DNA from: an uncultured Corynebacterium sp.
GTDB taxonomy: Bacteria; Actinomycetota; Actinomycetes; Mycobacteriales; Mycobacteriaceae
DNA: 13,302 nucleotides
Direction of reading: 5' to 3'
Assembly (NCBI GenBank): GCA_946220775.1
Contig: CAMIFC010000043.1
Location: forward strand, 1 to 13,302
Each line of letters starts with the position of its first letter. Position 1 is the first letter of the stretch. The notes below the pieces were generated by a model. It was not told the origin of the DNA. It saw only the letters and a list, made by a program, of their open reading frames with translations, and made no database searches. This document shows, piece after piece, positions 7,381 through 13,302 of this stretch. A program made the translations under genes and the position numbers.

Positions 7381-10300
7381 ATGAACCGCAGCAACTTCAA
7401 CTTCGTCGCCGCCGTCTGGCCCAGCCTCCTAAATGACTGTCGGCAAATCGAACGCAATGCCCGCACCAACCCACGAGGCAGTGTCTTCCAAGCGAGATTC
7501 GTCCTCGAACAAATTGTTCGGCACATCGCCACACTCAAACGAATCCCAACCGACAGCACCACGTTCGAAATCATGCGCAACCCACAATTCGAACGCATCC
7601 TCCCCAGCCGCATCATCGACAAAATGCACATAATCCGCCTACGCGGAAACGATGCAGCCCACTCCAAAGCAAATTTCAACCCACAAACCAGCCAAATCGT
7701 CGTCCAACACCTCTGGGACGTCATGATCTATGCCGCCACCCACTTCAGCGGTAAACAACTCCCACCCATCCCAGCCTTCAATCCCGAACACCTCAAACAA
7801 ACCGGCAGCAGCGCACAAACCCGCCAACAAATCCAAGCCCTCGAACGCGAACGCAACCGGGTCGCCAAACAAAATAAAGAATACGAACTTCTGCTCACTG
7901 AAGCAGAACAACAAGCCCTCAAAGAACGCGAAAACCACGCCCGCGCACTCGCCGCCAAAAACGAAGAAAACCAACGCCTCGAAGCCGAACTCGCTGCCCT
8001 GCGCGAGCAACAACGCGCACACATTGAACAACAAGCACAACAATTCGAACCACAACCCCTGCCAGCACCCGCGCGCAACGAAGCAGACACGCGCAAGGAC
8101 ATCATCGACCCAATGCTGGCCGAAGCAGGCTTCCACGAAGGCAAAAACCTCACCAGCGAATACCCCGTCGGCGGCCTGCGCGTCGACTACATGCTCTGGG
8201 ACGACGACGGCACACCACTCGCCGTACTCGAAGCCAAAAAGACCTCCCGCAGCATCGAAGACGGCCGCGACCAAGCCGCCACCTACGCCGACCACATCCA
8301 CCGCGCCACCGGCCACATGCCCATCATCATGTACACCAACGGCTACGACATTCGCCTCTGGGACCGCGACGCGAACCTCCGCGGCGGCCACGGCTACCCC
8401 GAACGCGTCATCGAGGCCTACCCCCGCCCCGAACAACTAGCCAACATGATCCGGCGCCGACACACCCGGAAACAACTCGGCGAGATCGTCCCCAGCAACG
8501 TCGCCGGACGCCCATACCAAAAACAAATGATATGCAACCTCGCCGAAAGGTTCGACCAAGGCTATCGGCGCGGACTGCTCGTCATGGCAACTGGAACCGG
8601 CAAGACGCGTGTGTCCATCTCCGCCGTGAAAATGATGATGGAAGCTGGATGGGTACGAAACGTCCTCTTCCTTGCCGACCGCACCATCCTCGTCAGCCAA
8701 GCACACGCCGACTTCGCCCAACACCTGCCAGAAGCCAACCCCGTCCATCTGCTGCGCAACTCCGATGGTGAAGGCCAAGTCTACGTTTGTACCTACTAAA
8801 CGATGATCGATCGGATCGGCGACTACGATCGCTTCAACGCCTTCGACTTTGACCTCACATCATCGTCGACGAAGCCCACCGAAGCATCTATCAGCGCTAC
8901 AGCCGGATCTTCGAATATCTCGACGCCTACGTCCTAGGCCTCACAGCCACCCCGCGGTCAAACCTGGACCACAACACCTACCGTTTCTTCCACTGCGAAC
9001 CAGGCGAACCAACCGGCTACTACGGCTTGCAAGAAGCCATCGACGAAGGCAATCTTGTGCCCTACAAAATCTACAGTGGCGGATCCCAAATTCTAGACAG
9101 AGGTGTCAGTTATGAAGACCTCACCGCTGAACAGCAAGTCGAATGGGACAACTTCGACTGGGGTCACGACGAAGACGGCGAACAAATCGATCCGCCAGAA
9201 GTAGTCAACGCTGCGGAAATCAACCAACGCCTGATGAACCTTGACACTATCCGCAACGTGATGAAGGAAGTTGTCGAATGCGGCATCAAAGTCGATGGTG
9301 GAGAAAAACTAGGCAAGACCATCGTGTTCGCCCGCAATCAAGACCACGCGCACCTCATCGCGGAAGTCTTCCGCGAAATGTTTCCTGCAGGTAGCGGTGG
9401 CGTGGGCTGCGAAGTTATCACCCACAGCGTCCACGATGCCGAAAACCTCATCGAACGGTTTAAAGACCCGAACTCCGACCTCACCGTCGCTGTTTCCGTT
9501 GACATGCTCGACACCGGTGTGGACGTGCCCGACGTGGTCAACCTGGTGATCTTCAAACCCGTCTACTCACCAACGAAATTCTGGCAGATGATCGGGCGAG
9601 GCACCCGCCTGCGGCCCGACCTCTTCGGCCCAGGGATGGACAAAGAATACTTCTACGTCTTCGATTACTGCGACAACATTGACCGATTCAACGGTCGTGA
9701 TGGGTTCACCGACACCACCGGTTCCCGTCAACGATCACTCAGTGAACGAGCGTTCCAGCTGCGGGTGCACCAAGCCCTCCACCTCGAAGGCGAAGAGCGC
9801 GAAGCCTTGATCGAACAACTGGTGGAGGAGCTGGCTGGTATCCGGGAGAATAACCGGCTAGTCCGCCCCAGTGCGAAACCAACGCTCAAGCGCTACCGAA
9901 TGCACGAAGCCTGGGACGGGCTGACGCGCGAACAGGCTGAATCTGTGATCGACGACCTTGCTGACCTGCCGTTTCCCAGCAAAGGGAAGGGCGACCCCGA
10001 GGCCAAACGCTTCGACGTGTTGATGTTCACGCTGCAGCTCGGGCTGTTCGAAGAGGACTCACGCCAAGCTGCGAATATTCAACGCGTCGTGCGAACCGCC
10101 GAATTTCTGCTGACGAAAACGAACGTCACGGCGGTCGCGGCGCGGGCGAAACGACTGGAGCAACTCACCGATGAGCACTGGTGGGACGGTGTGACCTACC
10201 GCGACCTGGAAATCGCCCGCCGGGAACTGCGCGACATCGTCCGCTACGTGGACAAAGCCCACCGCAACTTGGTGGTCACCGACTTCGAAGACGAACACGG

Positions 10301-10835
10301 TGAATTGACCGAATCCGAGCTCACTCCATCGGGTGGCACACAAATCGAAGACTCGATCGTGGAGCAACAATTGCGGATAGCGCTGGAAGACCATGCCAGC
10401 AGCCTCGCCCTGCGGAAACTGCGCGACGGGCAACAAATCACCACGATGGACGTGGCACAACTAGAGACCCTCATCACCGAAATCGACGTGCCAGGAGTCA
10501 GCGAGCTCCGGAAGAAACGCCAAGCCGAATCCATCGGCCGGTTCCTTCGCAGCATCATGGGCATGTCCGAAGACAGCGTGCGGGAGAAGTTCGATGACCT
10601 ACTTAGCAGGCAGGCCTTGGGTCCACAGCAGATCGCGGTGCTGAACATGATCGTGAAACGCTTCACGAACAGCGGATACCTCGACCCGCGAGAACTCAAC
10701 GAAGCACCATTCACTGACTACGGTTCGGTGGCAACGCTATTCCCAGACCAGTCGGACCTGCTGACACTCGGTGGAACGGTGAAATCCCTCAACGAATCCG
10801 CGGATCCGGTGGACGGCGGCCCAGCAGCGGGGTAG
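7381..10835 (+). pseudogene. hsdR: Type I restriction endonuclease subunit HsdR, nonsense plus frameshift
   Basis: HsdR is the ATP-driven translocase and nuclease of the R2M2S complex. In order: a DUF4145-like helical domain (about residues 10-115), a long charged coiled coil (about 146-221), the PD-(D/E)xK nuclease (Asp269, Glu284-Ala-Lys286), Walker A ATGTGKT with Lys408, the DEAH box, TATPR, the helicase C half with QMIGRGTRLR (around 9583-9615), and an EcoEI_R_C-like tail. Two lesions break it. Codon 473 is TAA (8797-8799) where the context VCTY-x-TMIDRI calls for Gln, probably CAA. At 8857-8858 two extra bases (CA doubled), or one missing base, shift the frame just before IIVDEAHRSIY (DEAH at 8868-8879). 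Repaired, it is about 1150 residues, like EcoKI HsdR. TTG 9027 is an internal codon, not a start. The first half has a strongly C/A-biased coding strand, unlike hsdM. AGGAGG precedes ATG 7381. Confidence 0.9.
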
Positions 10836-10930
10836 TGGTGGTCTCATCCCCTAAGGGGGAGTCGTCTTCACAGGAGGCGAGTTGGTGTTGTGGGGCGCGC
10901 GCCGTGTTGTGGTGTGGTGCGCGGCGCCTG
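10836..10930 (+). terminator. Two GC-rich hairpins after hsdR, possible terminators without a U-tract
   Basis: CCCC-TAA-GGGG (10848-10858), with flanking CTC/GAG, lies just after the hsdR stop. A second, stronger dyad pairs GGCGCGCGC (10894-10902) with GCGCGGCGCC (10919-10928) with one bulged base. Neither is followed by a T-run. They are reasonable candidates for transcript ends between hsdR and the next gene, but the role is inferred. Confidence 0.3.
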
Positions 10931-10951
10931 TGAATTAACAATCTAGGCCAC

Positions 10952-11053
10952 TTGAGTCAGTTTTTCGGCAAAACAACATTATTAGTTGCGTATTAGTTGG
11001 GGCGGAGGTGGGGTGGCATCCTAAAAGAAGGGTCGTAACTTAGGGCTACCTAA
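10952..11053 (+). promoter_or_regulatory. Regulatory region of the Suc_Fer-like gene: direct repeats and dyad
   Basis: This AT-rich patch contains TTGAGT (10952-10957) and CATTAT (10977-10982) as loose promoter elements. The direct repeat TATTAGTTG occurs at 10980-10988 and 10991-10999 with an exact 11-bp period. The dyad TTAGG-GCTA-CCTAA lies at 11040-11053, 26 bp before the ATG. An 11-bp period places both repeats on the same DNA face, as with activator sites. The regulators are unknown. Confidence 0.35.
11014..11032 (+). repeat. Recurring intergenic motif, copy 2
   Basis: TGGCATCCTAAAAGAAGGG lies 46 bp upstream of the Suc_Fer-like start, again preceded by a G-rich run. Confidence 0.5.
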
Positions 11054-11078
11054 AGCGCGGTTTGGTACGTTGGCAGGT

Positions 11079-12314
11079 ATGGCTACCAGGAGGAACCCGC
11101 TTGCAGGAGTGGCCCCGCATCAGTTTTCTGCAGCTCAACTCGACGATGCACCGACTATTTGCTCAACCTTTACTGGCGAACAACTCGCCGGCACCGCAAA
11201 ACCTGGCACGCTGATCCTCGCGCTGGAGTACTACACCGGCTGGGGTCGCGACATTCTGGACGGCACCGCGCTCGGCCCGGAACTCAACGCGCAGGTCAAG
11301 GACTTCCTCAAGGCCAACAATGCGGAGCTGCAGTTCATCCGCCGCCCCGGCCGCGAGGGGCAAAACCGGAAGAACAATCCCACCCGCGTGCTGTACATCG
11401 CGTGGGCCAAGGGAACCGATCCTGTTCTGGAACGCATCGACCTGCCGAGCGTCGAAGCTCTGCTTGACCTGGACCTTTCCCAGCCTGGCAACACTCCCGG
11501 CGCCCGCCGAGTCGACCACCCGATCCTGCTGGTCTGCACCCACGGCAAGCGCGATCGCTGTTGCGCGGTTCGTGGGCGCCCCCTCGCCGCCGCGCTCAAC
11601 GACCACTTCAGCGCCTGCCCCACGGCCGTGGACATGAAGGTCCCACCCGCCGACGAAGACGCCCTCGTCGCCGAAGCCGAGGCCGCCGGTTTGGGCGCCG
11701 GACCGCTTTCCGATGGCCGTTCTTTTCCGGACGCCACCCCCTCCACCAACGAAACCAACCACAACTCAGCACCGGTCGATAGTGTTGATCCGGTGATTTG
11801 GGAATCCTCCCACACGAAGGGGCACCGCTTCGCACCATCGATGCTGCTGTTGCCGGCTAACTACTCCTTCGGGCGCATGGCTCTGAACGGTGCGACGGCG
11901 CTGGTGGAGCACGCGCAGCGCGGCGAAATGTGGTTGCAGGGCAACCGTGGTCGCGGCAGCGTGGACCCGGCGAGCCAGTCCGCGCAGATGGCGGTGGCTC
12001 AGGAACTCCACCGCCGTGGCCTGCGCGTCGGGTTGGCTGCGCTGGAGTCCTGGGAGATCAGCGATGCGCCGGATGACGCGCGCGGGGGCACGGTTGGTGT
12101 GCGCGGGGGCGGCTCGGCTGGTGCAGCGCGTGGGGGCGGCGCCGTCGAAGTCGTCTGGCGCGGCGTGAAGGATAACGAGTCTGGACTGCAATTCACCGTG
12201 CGCTTGGAGCATCGTGACAGTGTCATGGTCGTGTCGTCGTGTGGGGATAAGCCGAAGCGCGCGAAGTCCTGGGTCGTTGTTGACCTGCAGGAAGCCGCCG
12301 TCCCCGCTCGGTGA
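11079..12314 (+). CDS. Sucrase/ferredoxin-like (Suc_Fer-like, Apd1-type) [2Fe-2S] protein
   Basis: A cytoplasmic thioredoxin-fold ferredoxin-like protein of 411 residues from ATG 11079; TTG 11070 would add three residues. Family marks are LLVCTHGKRDRCCAVRGRPLA and HTKGHRFAP followed by LLLP. Cys153 and Cys162 (C-x8-C, with an extra Cys161) and His245 and His249 (H-x3-H) fit the bis-histidinyl non-Rieske [2Fe-2S] site described for yeast Apd1 and Aim32. A redox or electron-transfer role is likely, but the bacterial partner is not known. The linker between the Cys and His pairs (about residues 215-235) is Ser/Thr/Asn-rich. A Gly/Arg-rich insert lies at about 332-357, made of three GCGCG(T)GGGGC repeats in the DNA. 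The start lacks a clear ribosome-binding site, so a leaderless transcript is possible. It stands alone, convergent with the lipoprotein gene downstream. Confidence 0.85.
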   Translation: MATRRNPLAGVAPHQFSAAQLDDAPTICSTFTGEQLAGTAKPGTLILALEYYTGWGRDILDGTALGPELNAQVKDFLKANNAELQFIRRPGREGQNRKNNPTRVLYIAWAKGTDPVLERIDLPSVEALLDLDLSQPGNTPGARRVDHPILLVCTHGKRDRCCAVRGRPLAAALNDHFSACPTAVDMKVPPADEDALVAEAEAAGLGAGPLSDGRSFPDATPSTNETNHNSAPVDSVDPVIWESSHTKGHRFAPSMLLLPANYSFGRMALNGATALVEHAQRGEMWLQGNRGRGSVDPASQSAQMAVAQELHRRGLRVGLAALESWEISDAPDDARGGTVGVRGGGSAGAARGGGAVEVVWRGVKDNESGLQFTVRLEHRDSVMVVSSCGDKPKRAKSWVVVDLQEAAVPAR

Positions 12315-12354
12315 GCCAGCAACCGAGTGGTTGTTCGTTAGCGGGTGGGGCCAT

Positions 12355-12375
12355 TGGCGTCCCAAAAAAGAAGGG
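12355..12375 (+). repeat. Recurring intergenic motif, copy 3
   Basis: The core TGGCGTCCC, six As, then GAAGGG sits in the 76-bp gap between two convergent genes. It is preceded by GGGTGGGGCCATT (12343-12355), a 13-mer repeated exactly at 13287-13299. The local dyad GGGGCCATTGGC is not followed by T-runs on the transcribed side of either gene, so it is a poor terminator. Confidence 0.5.
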
Positions 12376-12390
12376 TAATGCCACGCCTAA

Positions 12391-13089
12391 TCAGGGATGC
12401 TCCACGTCGATGATCACGCGCGGCGGGGAGCTCAGATAATTGACCTTGAACCGCGGATTGGCATCGCTCACACCGATGACGTACTGGTGCGTGCCCTCGA
12501 ACATGCCCTGATCCCGCACCGAACGGATGGAGTCCAGCTTCGTTTTCCCCTTCAACGGCGGCGTATCGAAACTCCCGTCGGGCAGCTGATCCGGCATCGC
12601 AATGTTGTGCAACGCCACGACCAGCGCGGTCTTCTCCGAATAAGACACCGGGAACCCCGACCCATCCGCAAAAGGCTCCTTCGTTTCCTTCACCGTCCAC
12701 CCAGGGCGGCCATGCCCAGACAGTTCGACGACAAGCCGGTCAAACCCCCGATGATGCCCCACGCGCGCCTCGGCTACCTGAAATTCCGACCCCTTAGCAG
12801 GCAGGACGTTGTGGGGTTGGGAGGAACCGAAGGGGCTGACGTCCGAGAAAGTGGTGGTTGGCGCGTCGCTGGGGAGGGTTGCGCCTGGTTGGGTGTCGTC
12901 GGTGGTGGGGTCGGTTGGTTTGGTGGGGTCGGCGGAGTCTTTGGAGTCCTTGTCGGTGGGCTTTTGCGACTCGCCGGTGGTTCGTGCTTCGGTTTTGTCG
13001 GCTGCGTCGGCTGCGGATTCGGACTGTTGCGGCGTGTCGTGCGTCTCCGAATTCCCGCAGGACGCCAGCAGTAATCCCGCAGCAACCAT
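12391..13089 (-). CDS. AMIN-like domain lipoprotein
   Basis: A 232-residue predicted cell-envelope lipoprotein. It begins MVAAGLLLASC, with lipobox LASC and Cys11. A Thr/Asp/Lys/Pro-rich low-complexity spacer follows (about residues 12-85), then an AMIN-like domain to the end: ARVGHHRGFDRLVVELSGHG, PGWTV, a conserved AMPDQLPDGSFD region, and YVIGVSDANPRFKVNYLSSP closing with VIIDVEHP. Such domains are common in secreted actinobacterial proteins and are thought to act at the cell wall; the function is unproven. The start is odd. ATG 13089 gives a very short signal peptide with no basic residues, yet the in-frame codons just upstream read TKRRTHLRAIPA, a typical n-region, with no ATG, GTG or TTG. 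The true start may be lost or frameshifted. No ribosome-binding site is evident. Confidence 0.75.
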   Translation of the reverse strand: MVAAGLLLASCGNSETHDTPQQSESAADAADKTEARTTGESQKPTDKDSKDSADPTKPTDPTTDDTQPGATLPSDAPTTTFSDVSPFGSSQPHNVLPAKGSEFQVAEARVGHHRGFDRLVVELSGHGRPGWTVKETKEPFADGSGFPVSYSEKTALVVALHNIAMPDQLPDGSFDTPPLKGKTKLDSIRSVRDQGMFEGTHQYVIGVSDANPRFKVNYLSSPPRVIIDVEHP

Positions 13090-13302
13090 GGCTGGTATTG
13101 CGCGGAGATGGGTGCGGCGCTTGGTTCGGTCTGGCTTTGCGCCGAACTGGGGGTGGTGCTTGGTTCGGCTTGTTTCACTGAGAAGGCCGGTTGGGCTGGG
13201 GATATCGGAGCAGCTGGGGCTGACGAATTCGTGTTTTGGTGCGGCCGAGTGATGTTGGTGTGTGGCGGCGGAGTGAGTTGGTGCGGGGGTGGGGCCATTT
13301 GG
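13090..13302. other. Right-edge region without a supported gene
   Basis: A G/T-rich stretch upstream of the lipoprotein. It holds an imperfect 39-bp-period repeat: GGCGCTTGGTTCGG (13116-13129) and GGTGCTTGGTTCGG (13155-13168). On the minus strand this can be read as 13-residue Ala/Pro/Ser repeats (EPSTTPSSAQ, EPSAAPISAQ). At the edge is GGGTGGGGCCATT (13287-13299), a partial copy of the intergenic motif found at 12343. No complete gene is supported. Confidence 0.4.

Noticed and set aside
7639..8436. A 265-residue Phe/Val/Gly-rich minus-strand open frame opposite hsdR
   Set aside because: It is a composition artefact of the C/A-rich hsdR coding strand, which carries the nuclease residues Asp269, Glu284 and Lys286 in frame.
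11040..11053. DtxR iron box
   Set aside because: TTAGG and CCTAA arms are present, but the 4-bp spacing does not fit the 19-bp DtxR consensus TTAGGTTAGCCTAACCTAA.
12343..12376. Intrinsic terminator between the convergent genes
   Set aside because: The dyad near 12347-12358 is followed by As, not Ts, on the plus strand, and the T-run precedes the hairpin on the minus strand.
12774..13298. A 174-residue Pro/Thr-rich minus-strand open frame
   Set aside because: It overlaps the lipoprotein's Thr/Pro-rich spacer in another frame, and low-complexity DNA explains most of its openness. Only the 13-residue repeat near 13116-13168 made it worth noting.

Overview
The window looks chromosomal and comes from a high-GC Gram-positive actinobacterium, most likely Corynebacterium or a close relative. 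The reasons are GC-rich codon use, two lipoprotein signal peptides, an actinobacterial Suc_Fer-like (sucrase/ferredoxin-like) protein and an AMIN-like-domain lipoprotein. The species cannot be named from sequence alone. I saw no tRNA, rRNA, CRISPR array, insertion sequence or phage gene.

Left part (1-3188). A repeat- and hairpin-rich intergenic stretch precedes a promoter with an operator-like palindrome. It drives a three-gene FecB/FecC/FecE-type metal-chelate ABC importer: substrate-binding lipoprotein, ten-helix permease and ATPase, joined by ATGA start/stop overlaps. The ATPase reading frame is broken just before its Walker A motif, so the operon as written cannot make a full-length ATPase.

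Middle (3189-10835). A two-domain protein carries an N-terminal helical region and a C-terminal DEDDh 3'-5' exonuclease domain, behind two overlapping dyads, one resembling a corynebacterial LexA box. It is followed after 30 bp by a type I restriction-modification locus in the order hsdM-hsdS-hsdR. All three subunit genes are interrupted: +1 in a C run inside the hsdM catalytic motif, +1 in a G6 run at the start of the second HsdS target-recognition domain, and a stop codon plus a small indel in hsdR just before the DEAH box. Conceptual repair of each lesion restores a family-typical protein (about 518, 386 and 1150 residues). The locus is therefore either recently inactivated, switched off by reversible changes, or damaged by sequencing error. 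It is compositionally patchy: the second target-recognition domain drops to about 42% GC, and hsdR has a C/A-rich, T-poor coding strand unlike hsdM.

Right part (10836-13302). A 243-bp regulatory gap with hairpins, an 11-bp-period direct repeat and a small dyad precedes a Suc_Fer-like protein whose C-x8-C and H-x3-H motifs fit the bis-histidinyl [2Fe-2S] family. Facing it on the minus strand is an AMIN-like-domain lipoprotein with an odd start. A short intergenic motif (core TGGCRTCCYAAAA followed by AAGGG) recurs at three gene boundaries, with a partial copy at the right edge.

I did not find a convincing new multi-gene system. The best leads are the multiply broken restriction locus with its G6 tract and internal repeats, the operators, and the recurring intergenic motif.
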